Part shown: positions 33,564 to 42,970 of the stretch, piece by piece
Position numbering within the stretch: the stretch's first letter is position 1
Layout of the letters: every line of letters starts with the position of its first letter
From: G963701675 sp963701675
Lineage (GTDB): Bacteria > Planctomycetota > Planctomycetia > Gemmatales > Gemmataceae
DNA: 64,000 bases
Direction of reading: 5' to 3'
Assembly (NCBI GenBank): GCA_963701675.1
Contig: OY969623.1
Location: forward strand, 1,116,001 to 1,180,000
Made by a program: the position numbers and the translations under genes
The notes under the pieces: model-generated
Database searches by the model: none
What the model was told of the DNA's origin: nothing
The model's input: only the letters and a program-made list of their open reading frames with translations

Positions 33564-34627
33564 TACCGAACCGGGTGGGGCCCGGCGCGGACATCTACGC
33601 ACTCGGTGTGATCCTCTACGAGCTTTTGACGGGTCGGCCGCCATTCCGGGGAGACACGCCGCGTAAGACGCTGGCCCAAGTCCGTTACCACGAGCCAACG
33701 CCGCCACGTACGCACAACTCCCGTGTTGATTCGGAGCTGGAAGCCGTCTGCCTGAAGTGCTTGGAGAAGAAACCGTCGCGCCGCTACGGGACGGCCGGGG
33801 AGCTGGCAAACGACCTCGGGCGCTGGCTGCGCGGTGAACGCACCGTTGCGCGGCCGAAGAGCTGGCCGGCAAGAGCGATTCGAGCACTGCGACGACACTG
33901 GGTCCGCACCGCGGCCGCTGTGTTCGTGTGCATTGCGACGGTGGCCACGCAGTATGTTCGCCACCTTATCGACCCGGATCGGCCGCTTGAAGAAATGGCA
34001 AAAGCGCTGGCTGCCGGAAAACCTGTCGAACCAATCGGTGAAACTGGGCTGCCGAAATGGTCCCGTTGGGTCACCGACTATTCGGGCGAGAAGACTGGTC
34101 TTTCGCCAGACGGTACGTTCTATATTCGCGCCGCAAGGGTCGGTCTCTTGGAACTGGTGCCCGATCCACAATGGGAACACTATACCTTTAGCGTCGAGTT
34201 ACGTCGATCCTGGGCCGATGCGAGCAAGACCTTCGCTGTTGGAGTTTACTTTCTTCACAATAGCTACGAGCAAGACGCCGCCACGATTCATTGCTTCGGT
34301 GGCCTGTCGTATTTCGAACGGAAGGAACCCGGGCCGGAGGCAAGCATGTTCGAGCTTTGTCGACTGCGTTACCTGGAGCGCGCGGAACCCCACCAGTATG
34401 GACAAATCGAGGCAATCAAGCTTATTCCGTCGGTTACGCCCGCGGGGTTGAATCTTTGGCGCAAGCTCATTGTCCATGTGTCTCCGTACGAGGTCCGAAC
34501 TTCTTGGGCGCGCGCGGAGAGAGACACCGATCAGCCCGCCGAGGATATCGGAAGCATGACCTACGGCCGGATCCCCGAACCAAGTATTCAGTTCTCGGAC
34601 ACATGCGTTGCCTGGCGCGGGTTGTAA
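33521..34627 (+). CDS. Ser/Thr protein kinase, C-terminal part of the frameshifted gene
   Basis: 368 residues in this frame. It continues the kinase of the preceding entry, with GTPCYMAPEQ, DIYALGVILYELLTGRPPF and LEAVCLKCLEKKPSRRYGTAGELANDL (C-lobe). A single TM segment follows (about residues 128-146 here). The outer C-terminal domain of about 220 residues is beta-rich (WEHYTFSVELRRSW, TFAVGVYFLHN) and may sense a ligand. The apparent TTG start at 33521 is an artefact of the break; translation alone from here is unlikely. Whole gene: 32646-34627, about 660 residues when joined. Confidence 0.85.
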   Translation: MGTPCYMAPEQTGLIPNRVGPGADIYALGVILYELLTGRPPFRGDTPRKTLAQVRYHEPTPPRTHNSRVDSELEAVCLKCLEKKPSRRYGTAGELANDLGRWLRGERTVARPKSWPARAIRALRRHWVRTAAAVFVCIATVATQYVRHLIDPDRPLEEMAKALAAGKPVEPIGETGLPKWSRWVTDYSGEKTGLSPDGTFYIRAARVGLLELVPDPQWEHYTFSVELRRSWADASKTFAVGVYFLHNSYEQDAATIHCFGGLSYFERKEPGPEASMFELCRLRYLERAEPHQYGQIEAIKLIPSVTPAGLNLWRKLIVHVSPYEVRTSWARAERDTDQPAEDIGSMTYGRIPEPSIQFSDTCVAWRGL

Positions 34628-34745
34628 CTGCGCTCCCCGGGGTGCGCTTGGTCTGTATGTACAGGCGGGAACGGCGTCCTTCCGGAGAGCTCGACTTGAA
34701 CCGCATACCACTCCCCACTTACACCCTTTTTAAAGGAGGACTGCA

Positions 34746-35018
34746 ATGTCGTTAACCCTCACATCTCCTGTCAACGGAGCACAAGTCTCGCAGAGCTTTA
34801 CGGCGCGCGGCAACACTAGTCACAGTAGTATCAACGGCTCGATCGCGGGAGTAAGCGCGAGCGAACAAAATAAGGACGCGATCGGGAACTATACGCTCCG
34901 GTTCAACAATGTGCCGTCCGGACCGGCAACTCTGACAGTCACTTCTGGCGGTGAAAACAAGTCCGCTAACGTGACGGTCGTAGCTTCAGCAGCTGCCAAC
35001 CAGAGTTCGAAGCCGTAG
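34746..35018 (+). CDS. Small Ig-like-fold protein
   Basis: 90 residues, ATG at 34746 with AAAGGAGGA about 7 bases upstream. The sequence is Ser/Thr/Asn-rich and beta-stranded (LTLTSPVNGAQVSQSFTARGNTSH, YTLRFNNVPSGPATLTVTSGG), as in a single bacterial Ig-like or Bon-type repeat. It has no signal peptide. It follows the kinase by 118 bp. Function unknown. Confidence 0.75.
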   Translation: MSLTLTSPVNGAQVSQSFTARGNTSHSSINGSIAGVSASEQNKDAIGNYTLRFNNVPSGPATLTVTSGGENKSANVTVVASAAANQSSKP

Positions 35019-35107
35019 TCGAACCGCGAGTCACCCGCCGTTTTTACGGCTGCCGCTATAATACCGCCTGAGTCCGGCCCTTCGCCCAGCCGGCTCGGGA
35101 GGTATGC

Positions 35108-35569
35108 ATGGCTTCCGCTCCGACGACAGGACAACGACCGCGAATTCTCATCGCCGACGATAACGCGCAAGGCGTTGAGCTGTTGGAAGCGTATCTCGGC
35201 GAGTCCGATTACGAGACGCGCACGGCGGCCGATGGCGATCAGACGCTGCGCACCGTCGAGCAATGGCAGCCTGATCTCATCCTCCTCGACATCATGATGC
35301 CGAAGATTAGCGGGTTCGAGGTGTGCAAGCGCCTCCGTTCCAACCCAGCAACGCGAGACATCGGCGTCCTCATGGTCACGGCGCTCGACCAACCGAGCGA
35401 TGTTGAGCGAGCCGTCGATGCGGGGACGGATGACTTTCTGACGAAGCCGATCAATAAGACGGAGCTTCTGCTGCGCGTTCGCTCGGTGTTGAAGAGCCGG
35501 CTTATGAAAAAGGAGCTCGACCGAGCCCTGGCCTACATCGACGGCGTCGAGCGCGGAGGCGATTCGTGA
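35108..35569 (+). CDS. Response regulator receiver protein
   Basis: 153 residues forming a single CheY-like receiver. The acidic pair is D17/D18, the phospho-acceptor D61 (LILLDIMMPKISGFEVC), a Thr in MVTALDQ and a Lys in LTKPINK. No output domain is present; a short C-terminal helix follows. No histidine kinase is adjacent. The stop overlaps the GTG start of the methyltransferase (GTGA), so the two are coupled. Confidence 0.93.
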   Translation: MASAPTTGQRPRILIADDNAQGVELLEAYLGESDYETRTAADGDQTLRTVEQWQPDLILLDIMMPKISGFEVCKRLRSNPATRDIGVLMVTALDQPSDVERAVDAGTDDFLTKPINKTELLLRVRSVLKSRLMKKELDRALAYIDGVERGGDS

Positions 35570-36756
35570 CGCTGCCGCGCGTCGTGCTGCAACCTCGCCG
35601 GGCACGACCGTTCTATGGCCGGCATCCGTGGGTTTTCGCCGGCGCCATATCGCGGATTGAAGGCGACCCACAAGACGGCGACGAAGTTGAACTCGTCTCC
35701 CACGCCGAACATTTCATTGCCCGCGGTCTTTACAATTCCAAGAGCAAGATCCGAGTTCGGCTCTACAGTTGGTTGCCTGACGTCTCACTCGAAAGAGAGT
35801 TTTTCCGGGCACGGATTGCCGACGCTGTCCATCTGCGGCACGCGATTCTGAATCTCGGAGGTCCGGAAAGAGCGTATCGCGTTGTGTTCAGTGAGGCGGA
35901 TGGGCTTTCGGGTTGCATCGTCGATTGCTACGACCGATGGTTGGTGGTGCAATTTACATCCCTCGGACTTGCACAACGACGTGAGATGGTCGCCGACATC
36001 TTGCAGGAGATGCTGCAACCTGAAGGAATCTACCTCCGCACGGAGCGTGGCATCGGCCAAATGGAAGGGCTGGAATTGTACGACGGACCGTTGCGCGGCA
36101 ATGTGCCAACCGATCCCATCACCATCGACGATGGTGGTTTGAGATTTCTCGTTCATCTGACGGAAGGACAAAAAACGGGTTTCTATCTCGACCAGCGCGA
36201 CAACCGGCTCGCCGTCGCGTCGTATGCCGCCGGTCGGACCGTCCTTGACGGGTTTTGCTACACGGGCGGTTTCGGCCTGCACGCCGCCAAGTCCCACGCC
36301 GTCGAAGTATTGGGCATCAATGTTTCGGAACCCGCCCTGGCGTTGGCGTGTGAGAATGCGCGGCTGAACGGTTTATCGCAGGCATCATTCGCACGCGGCG
36401 ATGTTTTCGCCAAGCTCGACGAATTGGTTGGCGCGGGTCGGAAGTTTGGACTCGTCATCCTCGATCCACCGAAGTTTGCTCGCAGTCGTTCGGCCGTGGA
36501 CGATGCACTCAACGGCTATCGCCGATTGCATACCCTCGCGCTCCGACTCCTCGATTCGGACGGAATCCTCGTGACGTCCTGCTGTTCAGGATTGATTTCG
36601 GACGAGATGTTGGAAGCGCTGTTGTCACAACTCGCCACCGATGAGAAACGACGAATTCAGATCCTCGAGCGGCGCGGACAAGCAGCTGATCACCCCGTTT
36701 CGGTCAGCTGCCCGGAGTCCCGCTACTTGAAGTGTCTCATCAGCCGCGTAAATTAA
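35566..36756 (+). CDS. Class I SAM-dependent rRNA methyltransferase, RlmI-like
   Basis: 396 residues. An N-terminal PUA-like domain (RARPFYGRHPWVFAGAI and DGDEVELVSHAEHFIARGLYNSKSKIRVR) is followed by an EEHEE-type domain. The Rossmann methyltransferase has motif I VLDGFCYTGGFGLHAA and motif IV LDPPKFARSR. This matches the RlmI family that makes m5C1962 in 23S rRNA. It begins with a GTG overlapping the receiver stop by 4 bases. The exact target in this organism is inferred. Confidence 0.92.
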   Translation: MTLPRVVLQPRRARPFYGRHPWVFAGAISRIEGDPQDGDEVELVSHAEHFIARGLYNSKSKIRVRLYSWLPDVSLEREFFRARIADAVHLRHAILNLGGPERAYRVVFSEADGLSGCIVDCYDRWLVVQFTSLGLAQRREMVADILQEMLQPEGIYLRTERGIGQMEGLELYDGPLRGNVPTDPITIDDGGLRFLVHLTEGQKTGFYLDQRDNRLAVASYAAGRTVLDGFCYTGGFGLHAAKSHAVEVLGINVSEPALALACENARLNGLSQASFARGDVFAKLDELVGAGRKFGLVILDPPKFARSRSAVDDALNGYRRLHTLALRLLDSDGILVTSCCSGLISDEMLEALLSQLATDEKRRIQILERRGQAADHPVSVSCPESRYLKCLISRVN

Positions 36757-36828
36757 TGCTTCCTGCGCGCGGTATGCGCCCGGGCTCGATTTTGCACCCA
36801 ACACCGTTTATTTGGAGGTTGTAGTTCG

Positions 36829-37761
36829 ATGCAACGACGCTTTCTAACCACTTTGTTTGTTTTGGGCCTTTTGGGTGGCCTTCCGTCCGTCGTCGCCGCT
36901 CAGGACAAGGTCGCCGGCAGCGGCTTTCTCCCCGCCAACACCCAGGCGGTAATCACGGTGAACGTCAAGCAGATGCTTGAGTGCCCGCTCGTAAAGAAGG
37001 ACCTGCCGAAGCTCCAGGAACAAATCAAGTCGAACGCCGAAGCCACGAAGCGCTTGACCGCATTGGGTTTTGATCCGTTCAAGGATCTCGACAGCATCAC
37101 CATCGGCGCGGCCGGCGTCGAGGACAACGAGCAGGTCGTGATCGTAGCTCGCGGCAAGTTCGACACGGCCAAGTTCAAGGCGCTGGCCGATAAAGAAAAA
37201 GACAACGTCAAGACTCACATGGTAAACGGCCAGGCGATCTATGAAGCCAATGTTCCCGGACAGCAAAAACCGCTCTTCATGGCGCTCGTCGACGGCAACA
37301 CGATTGTGGCCGGCATGAAGCAGAGCGACGTCGCCGACGCATTCGAAATCAAGGCCGGCAAGAAGAAGAGCGAAGTCAAGAAGGATCTTCAGGGCCTGCT
37401 GGCGAAGTCCAATCCGAGTCAAAGCCTTTCGGTCGTGATGCTCGGCAGCGCGCTCGGAAACGGCATTCCGTTCGGTGACAAGGTTGAGAACATCAACGGC
37501 GGCGTCATCCTCGGCGATGACATCAAGACCAGCTTCGTCATCACCACCAAAGACGCGGAATCGGCCAAAGGACTCTCCGAGTTGTTGCAACAGGCACTTG
37601 AACAGGGAAAGCAATTCGTCGCGATTTTCGCGCAGCAGCAAAAGGAACTAGAGCCTCTGGCGGGCCTCATCAATGTGCTCAAGGTCGAAGCCAAAGAGAA
37701 CTTGGTAACGATTAAGGGCGACGTGAGCAAGGATGCTTTGGAAAAGTTGAAGAAGAACTAG
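36829..37761 (+). CDS. Secreted planctomycete protein of unknown function
   Basis: 310 residues with a signal peptide (1-24, cleavage after VAAQ). The mature protein is Lys-rich and looks like two related alpha/beta halves (PANTQAVITVNVKQMLECPLVKK... and a second half from about 195). I know similar proteins from planctomycetes only as hypothetical. ATG at 36829 with GGAGG 12 bases upstream. No operon partner; an inverted repeat follows the stop. Confidence 0.82.
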   Translation: MQRRFLTTLFVLGLLGGLPSVVAAQDKVAGSGFLPANTQAVITVNVKQMLECPLVKKDLPKLQEQIKSNAEATKRLTALGFDPFKDLDSITIGAAGVEDNEQVVIVARGKFDTAKFKALADKEKDNVKTHMVNGQAIYEANVPGQQKPLFMALVDGNTIVAGMKQSDVADAFEIKAGKKKSEVKKDLQGLLAKSNPSQSLSVVMLGSALGNGIPFGDKVENINGGVILGDDIKTSFVITTKDAESAKGLSELLQQALEQGKQFVAIFAQQQKELEPLAGLINVLKVEAKENLVTIKGDVSKDALEKLKKN

Positions 37762-37786
37762 TGTACTGTCAACGCTAGATCTTCGG

Positions 37787-37871
37787 GTGGTGTGGCACGC
37801 CCGGAGTCTTCGAAGGGCGTGCATTGCGAACCACGCAACCACGCCCTTCGAAGACTCAGGGCGTGCCACCC
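37787..37871. repeat. Long inverted repeat of GTGGCACGCCC type
   Basis: Left arm includes TGTGGCACGCCCGGAGTCTT and CGAAGGGCGTG; right arm includes CACGCCCTTCGAAGACTCAG and GGCGTGCCAC. The arms are about 33 bp with a short loop (GCATTGCGAACCACGCAAC). It lies between the convergent stops of the secreted protein and the kinase. Confidence 0.88.
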
Positions 37872-37896
37872 TAGTTCTTCGAACCGCGGCTAAATC

Positions 37897-39450
37897 CTAT
37901 CCTGATTTTCCCGGCTTGGTTGGCAACGGCCGCGCCTTTCGCAGCGCTTCCAACTCCGGTGGCAACGGTTTGCTTACGGCCGACAGGTTGGCGGCGTTGA
38001 AGTCGAGAGCCTTATCGACCCATTTCAGAAAAGCCGGGTGTTTATTCAGCGTGGGCGCCACTCGATAAATCGGCGCATCCTTCCCCGTGCATAGCTGCTG
38101 AAATAGAGTAATCGATTCGGAGGCCTGGTTCCGAAGCGCGAGGACCATAGCTTGGCCGAGCCGGCCTATGGTTTGAAATTCCCGGGCTTGGTTCGGCTCC
38201 ACAAGCCAGACGAAAAGGCGATCTGCGTCTGCCAACTTTCCTTGGTCGAAATAGCCAATCGCAAGAAGGATTGCCGGCTTAACGGCTTGCAGCCGAGGCG
38301 TGCCCGGACGCCCGGCGGACTCTCGCAGATCAGCCCAAAGCAACTGTTCCCGTTGCTGTGCAGCAGGGATTGGCGGCGGCACTGCGATTGGCGTTTCGTC
38401 TTCCTGCGTCACCGGCGCATCGGTTGCCGTCGGGCGGGTAATCCAACCGGCGACGGCGCCCGACGCAAGGGCAAGCAGCAGCGACCCGCCGATCCACCAT
38501 TTCATCGGGATGGGCTGTCGAACCCGCGGCTTTGCCGCGACGCGGGGCACGGTAACCAGGTCGGGCAGTGTCTCCGGCTGCCCCGCGGCCCCGCCGAGCT
38601 TTTCACGTAGCCGTGCGGCGTCCTGTAAAAGTTCACGTGCGGTTTGGTAGCGCTCGTCCGGGTTCTTGGCCATCATCTTGTGCACGACGGCACACAATTC
38701 AGCGGACAAGTCCGGGCGTACTTGTTCGAGCGGTTGCGGCGGCGTCTGTACATGCTGCAACGCGATCTCGAAGGCGGTCTGACCCCGGAAGGGCGGGTTC
38801 CCCGTGAGCATGTGGTAGCAGGTGACGCCGAATGAATAGATGTCGCTACGCGGATCGAGTGTTTTTCCCTGCACCTGTTCCGGGCTCATGTAAAGCGGCG
38901 TGCCCATGGTCACACCGGTCTGAGTCAGGTTCAACGCGGGTTGGCTGGTCGTCAGTACTCGGGAAAGCCCAAAATCGGCGATCTTCACCGTGCCGCGGCG
39001 CGTGAGCAGGATGTTCTCCGGCTTGATGTCTCGATGAATGATGCCAAGCTCCGCGGCACGTTGGAGGGCAGCTGCGCCTTGACGAATGAAACTCAACGCC
39101 AATGCGACCGAAGGCGGCCCCTTTTTCGTCAAGTAATCGCGTAGCGTGAAACCTTCGACATACTCGAGGGCCATGAAGGGCAGGCCGTTCAACTCGCCGA
39201 TGGCGTAGACCTGCACGATATTCGGATGGCTGGCTTTCGCGACGGCTTCGGCTTCGGCTTTGAAGCGTTGCAACGCCGCAGCATTGGCGGCAAGCTCCGG
39301 CTTGAGAATCTTCAGGGCGATCGGCCGCTTCAGCGAAAGCTGTTCGCACAAATAGACCTGACCCATCCCGCCTTCGCCGAGCAAGCGAATCACGCGATAA
39401 TCGCCAATGGTTTGACCGGTCAAGTCGTGAGGATCGGCAACAGCTTCCAC
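37897..39450 (-). CDS. Ser/Thr protein kinase with TM segment
   Basis: 517 residues. The kinase domain (about 17-275) is complete: GEGGMGQVYLCEQ, Lys in IALKILKPEL, HRDIKPENILLT, DFGLSRVL, GTPLYMSPEQVQG and DIYSFGVTCYHMLTGNPPF. One TM segment lies at about 328-347 (WWIGGSLLLALASGAVAGW). The C-terminal 165 residues are probably outside the membrane and carry helical repeat-like sequence. GTG start at 39450. The WD40 propeller gene lies 84 bp upstream on the same strand, suggesting a functional pair. Confidence 0.93.
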   Translation of the reverse strand: MEAVADPHDLTGQTIGDYRVIRLLGEGGMGQVYLCEQLSLKRPIALKILKPELAANAAALQRFKAEAEAVAKASHPNIVQVYAIGELNGLPFMALEYVEGFTLRDYLTKKGPPSVALALSFIRQGAAALQRAAELGIIHRDIKPENILLTRRGTVKIADFGLSRVLTTSQPALNLTQTGVTMGTPLYMSPEQVQGKTLDPRSDIYSFGVTCYHMLTGNPPFRGQTAFEIALQHVQTPPQPLEQVRPDLSAELCAVVHKMMAKNPDERYQTARELLQDAARLREKLGGAAGQPETLPDLVTVPRVAAKPRVRQPIPMKWWIGGSLLLALASGAVAGWITRPTATDAPVTQEDETPIAVPPPIPAAQQREQLLWADLRESAGRPGTPRLQAVKPAILLAIGYFDQGKLADADRLFVWLVEPNQAREFQTIGRLGQAMVLALRNQASESITLFQQLCTGKDAPIYRVAPTLNKHPAFLKWVDKALDFNAANLSAVSKPLPPELEALRKARPLPTKPGKSG

Positions 39451-39534
39451 CGGGACTCCGTTGAGAAGGGACGATCATCTCGGCAAGTTATTTTATCGCG
39501 ATCCGCCGAGTGGAGGCAATTTGTTTGGCGACGG

Positions 39535-41394
39535 TCAAACGACACATTCGTCGAGAAGCCGTGCGAAATCAATTTGATAACTGGTTGAATTGCTGTTGCC
39601 GCTGAACAAGAAGCGGCCATCCGATGAGAAGGCCATCGCCTTGGCGGCGGTATCCAGGCAGTGAATGGCGATCTGATCTCCGGTCTCGACGTCCCACACG
39701 TGTACCATGCGATCGTCGCTGGCGGACACCAGACACCGGCCGTCGGGGCTAAAGGCCACAGCGTTGACCAAATCGCCGTGATCGCCGAGGCAGCGAATGA
39801 GTTGCCGGGAGTCAAGGTCCCAAAGGTGCACCACTCGGTCGATGGAGGTCGACGCCAACCAGCGGCCGCCGGGATGAAAGACCAACGCCGTTGCCCCTCG
39901 GTTGAAGATGGCCGTTGACGTACGCTTTTCCACATCCCAAACGCATACGGCGCCGTCGGAACCGCCGGTCGCTAGCCAGTCGATGCCGCCCACCGCCAGC
40001 AGATGGCCGCGCGGATGAAACGACAGCGCTTCCAGCATGCAACTGTCGGCGGCGATGGGAATCGTCCAAACAGCTTCCGCCGTTCGAACGTCCCATAAAC
40101 GGACAGTGCCGTTGTCGGCGTTGGCACAAGCCAGCGTTACGGAGTCTGGGGCAAACGCAATCGCGCCGATGCGTCCGTGCTGCCCGTTGAGAGTGGAACG
40201 GAATTCGCCGGTGCGGGCATCGCGCAGCACCACGTTGTTCTCGCTGCCCACCGCCAGCAAACGGCCATCAGGACTGACGGAGAAGGCGTCCACGCGCCCG
40301 CCGTCGGCAAGACGACTGCACGACTCTCCGCTGGCAATGCTCCACGTGCGCAACGTCTTGTCGCCGAAGGCACACATGACTTGTTCGGAACCGTGCGGAA
40401 CGGCCAAGTGGACGCGCTTCGGCGTTGGGTGATGCGCATCGGACAAAAGCAAACCTGCGCGTGGATCCCAAAGTGAGATCAAGCCACCCACGCCGCCGGT
40501 CGCCAGTTGCTTCCCGTCCGGGCTAAACGCAAGGCAACGCACTTCGTCGGCGAAGTCCGTCAACACGGCCACTTCTTGGAAGCTATTCATGTCCCACAAA
40601 TGCACCGACGGCGCCGAATCGGCACATGCAAGTAACGATCCATCCGCGCTAAGGGCCATTGCTATCACCTGGTCGGCGTGCGCATTCAAGAGCATGACCG
40701 GCTCGAATGTTTCCGTGTCCCAAACTCTCGCAGTCCGATCCCACGCCGCCGAAATCAACATCCGTTCGCCGGGGTGCCAAATGAGACTTCCGATGTGGTC
40801 CGAGTGGCGCCCGAGTGTTCCGAGTTGTCGTCCGGACGCAAGGTCCCAAATACAAATGAGGCGGTCTTCTGCTGCGGTCGCGATTTGGTGACCATCGGGA
40901 CTGAAAGCTATCGCAGAAATGGGCCGATCATGGCCGGCTACTTCACGTACTAATCGGTGTCCGGCGGGATCCCACAACCGAACGACACCGTCGTCGTGGC
41001 CGGTCGCGATCAATGCGGGGATCCTTCGCACCGCGACGGCCGTAACCCAGGACGGCATCATCAGCGATGTGATCATGTCACCGCTGGCGACATCCCAGAC
41101 TGAAACTTCGTCGCTTGCGGTGACAATAGCTTTCCCTTCAGGGCAAAACGCCCACACGGTTTCGAGGTCGCTGAGAAACACCGAAGTTTCCGGCTGACCC
41201 GTCTTCGCGTGCCACCGCCGCAGGATGCCAGGCTCTTCCACCGACGCGATCCACTCTGGGGAGCAATACGAGAGTGCCAACAGATCACCCGCGGTGCGCA
41301 AACGCAGATCACCGAAAACGCGAATCACCGGCGAATGCGGACCGGGAATCGGTAGACCGGTGACCGGCGTAACCTCGAGGTTGGCTTCATTCAT
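39535..41394 (-). CDS. WD40 repeat protein
   Basis: 619 residues, ATG at 41394 preceded by GGAGAG. About twelve to fourteen WD40 blades can be counted by their endings (VRLWDPAG, ICIWDLASG, ARVWDTETF, VHLWDMNSF, ISLWDPRAG, VRLWDVRTA, VCVWDVEKR, VHLWDLDSR, VHVWDVETG), enough for two seven-bladed propellers. No signal peptide or TM, so it is cytoplasmic. It precedes the TM kinase at 37897-39450 and may act as its docking or sensing partner, since many planctomycete kinases carry fused WD40 blades. Confidence 0.92.
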   Translation of the reverse strand: MNEANLEVTPVTGLPIPGPHSPVIRVFGDLRLRTAGDLLALSYCSPEWIASVEEPGILRRWHAKTGQPETSVFLSDLETVWAFCPEGKAIVTASDEVSVWDVASGDMITSLMMPSWVTAVAVRRIPALIATGHDDGVVRLWDPAGHRLVREVAGHDRPISAIAFSPDGHQIATAAEDRLICIWDLASGRQLGTLGRHSDHIGSLIWHPGERMLISAAWDRTARVWDTETFEPVMLLNAHADQVIAMALSADGSLLACADSAPSVHLWDMNSFQEVAVLTDFADEVRCLAFSPDGKQLATGGVGGLISLWDPRAGLLLSDAHHPTPKRVHLAVPHGSEQVMCAFGDKTLRTWSIASGESCSRLADGGRVDAFSVSPDGRLLAVGSENNVVLRDARTGEFRSTLNGQHGRIGAIAFAPDSVTLACANADNGTVRLWDVRTAEAVWTIPIAADSCMLEALSFHPRGHLLAVGGIDWLATGGSDGAVCVWDVEKRTSTAIFNRGATALVFHPGGRWLASTSIDRVVHLWDLDSRQLIRCLGDHGDLVNAVAFSPDGRCLVSASDDRMVHVWDVETGDQIAIHCLDTAAKAMAFSSDGRFLFSGNSNSTSYQIDFARLLDECVV

Positions 41395-41581
41395 GAAATC
41401 TCTCCGGGCGTTCGGAAGTAGGCGCAATCGCTCTGCGAGAATTCTACAATAAGAAGCGCAACCTTGCCGGCCGTAATGCGATACGATCTCCACGGCCGAA
41501 CGTGTCTAACGCCTGTGCATCACCAAAGCGCTTACGGTACCAGCGGTTGCGCAGTCGCCGGGATTGACGCTAGATTGTCAA

Positions 41582-42508
41582 ATGCACACCACGAGAGACG
41601 AGTTTGCATTCATAGATTGGTTGCGACAACGAACGCCGATGGATTCTCGTGTACTGATCGGCCCCGGAGACGATGCGGCGGCATTACGCGTCGGAGCCAA
41701 CGGAACGTCTCTCGTCACGACCGATATGCTCATGGATGGGATCGATTTTCGTTTGACGGAAGTCGGCGCCCGACTCGTAGGGCGAAAAGCGCTGGCGGTG
41801 AATCTCAGCGACATGGCGGCGATGGCGGGGCGGCCGGTCGCGGCATTGATCAGCGTCGCCTTGCCGCGCAACGGCGGTCGGACCATTGCCGAAGAAATCT
41901 ATCTCGGGGTGCGACAGCTTGCGGACGAGTATGAGACGGCGATTATCGGCGGTGACACCAATAGTTGGGATGGACCGCTGGTGATTTCGGTGACGCTGAT
42001 GGGCGAGCCAACCGGGCGTGGACCCGTTCAACGAAGCGGCGCGCGCCCCGGTGATTGGCTGTGCGTGACCGGACCGGTCGGCGGCAGCATCTGCGGCAAA
42101 CACCTGACCTTTACGCCGCGCGTCCGTGAGGCGATCCAACTCCATGAGGCCGTCGAGCTTCATGCCATGATCAATATCAGCGATGGCTTGGCGGCCGACA
42201 TATTCCACATCTGCAGAGAAAGTCGCTGCGGAGCGGTCGTGCGTGCCGAGTCCATTCCGATTTCCGGCGAAACCCAGTTCCTCAGCGACGGAGTTCCGCC
42301 GCTCGAACATGCGTTGGGCGACGGTGAGGATTTTGAACTTGCGTTCGCCGTCTCGCCGGAGGACGGACGCCGGCTGATCGAAACGCAGCCCATCAACGGA
42401 TTGCAACTGGTAGCAATCGGAGAGTGTGTCGACGATGGTCTCTGGCTGGAAGAGAATTGCGTGCGGCGTGCGCTTGAACCGCGCGGTTACGTGCATTCGC
42501 TGGGATAA
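41582..42508 (+). CDS. thiL: Thiamine-monophosphate kinase
   Basis: 308 residues, ATG at 41582 (a TTG at 41564 would add six). ThiL motifs in order: GPGDDAA, TTDMLMDGIDF, AVNLSDMAAM, GGDTN, INISDGLAAD and GEDFEL. The enzyme phosphorylates thiamine monophosphate to thiamine diphosphate, the last step of cofactor synthesis. No other thiamine gene and no TPP riboswitch are visible. The stop codon lies inside a 28-bp palindrome. Confidence 0.95.
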   Translation: MHTTRDEFAFIDWLRQRTPMDSRVLIGPGDDAAALRVGANGTSLVTTDMLMDGIDFRLTEVGARLVGRKALAVNLSDMAAMAGRPVAALISVALPRNGGRTIAEEIYLGVRQLADEYETAIIGGDTNSWDGPLVISVTLMGEPTGRGPVQRSGARPGDWLCVTGPVGGSICGKHLTFTPRVREAIQLHEAVELHAMINISDGLAADIFHICRESRCGAVVRAESIPISGETQFLSDGVPPLEHALGDGEDFELAFAVSPEDGRRLIETQPINGLQLVAIGECVDDGLWLEENCVRRALEPRGYVHSLG

Positions 42509-42534
42509 GCCCACGGGTTGCAACCCGTGGGCTT
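42507..42534. repeat. Copy 5 of 28-bp palindrome, overlapping two stop codons
   Basis: Perfect palindrome AAGCCCACGGGTTG plus CAACCCGTGGGCTT. Its first two bases belong to the thiL stop TAA, and its last two belong to the stop of the convergent PilZ gene. The whole 24-bp gap between the genes is thus the repeat. Confidence 0.9.
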
Positions 42535-42907
42535 AAAGAAGTTCGACGAGTTCCTGTTCGCTTAACGAACGGGAGAATTGACAGCCGGCCATGACCGTGC
42601 CGTCGGGGCGCTCGCCGGACCACATCACACGGGCAAGAAGAAAGCACGGCACGCGCTTTAACTTGCTGTGAAGTTCGATATTGAGGATCATGCCTGTCTT
42701 CAACGGTTCGTTCACAATCAAGCCGATTCCATCGCAGGAGATATCGTGAACTTTGGCGCCGACGCACACGTCCCGCGACTTACCAAGTGAATACGTGAAA
42801 GCAATGTGTTCGTTGAGATATCGTACTGCTGTGCGACGATCAATGGTGGTTTGCCGGTCCGCTTCTTGGCGCATATATCGGTCGATTCGCGCATTCCGAC
42901 CCCTCAT
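42533..42907 (-). CDS. PilZ-domain protein
   Basis: 124 residues, ATG at 42907 with GAGGAG 5 bases upstream. A PilZ-type barrel covers the protein: RRTAVRYL stands in the Arg-rich N-terminal position, VHDISCDGIGLIV matches the D/NxSxxG motif, and VMWSGERPDGTVMAGCQF ends the barrel. PilZ domains bind cyclic di-GMP; the target process is unknown. The stop lies within the 28-bp palindrome. Confidence 0.85.
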   Translation of the reverse strand: MRGRNARIDRYMRQEADRQTTIDRRTAVRYLNEHIAFTYSLGKSRDVCVGAKVHDISCDGIGLIVNEPLKTGMILNIELHSKLKRVPCFLLARVMWSGERPDGTVMAGCQFSRSLSEQELVELL

Positions 42908-42970
42908 CTGCTCCTCGCTCCGCCTAGCGCAGCAAACTTAGGATATTGCGCGAATCCAGTCAAATGACGA

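Noticed and set aside
41495..41581. TPP riboswitch upstream of thiL
   Set aside because: The leader is too short and lacks the conserved CUGAGA and ACCUGA-type motifs.
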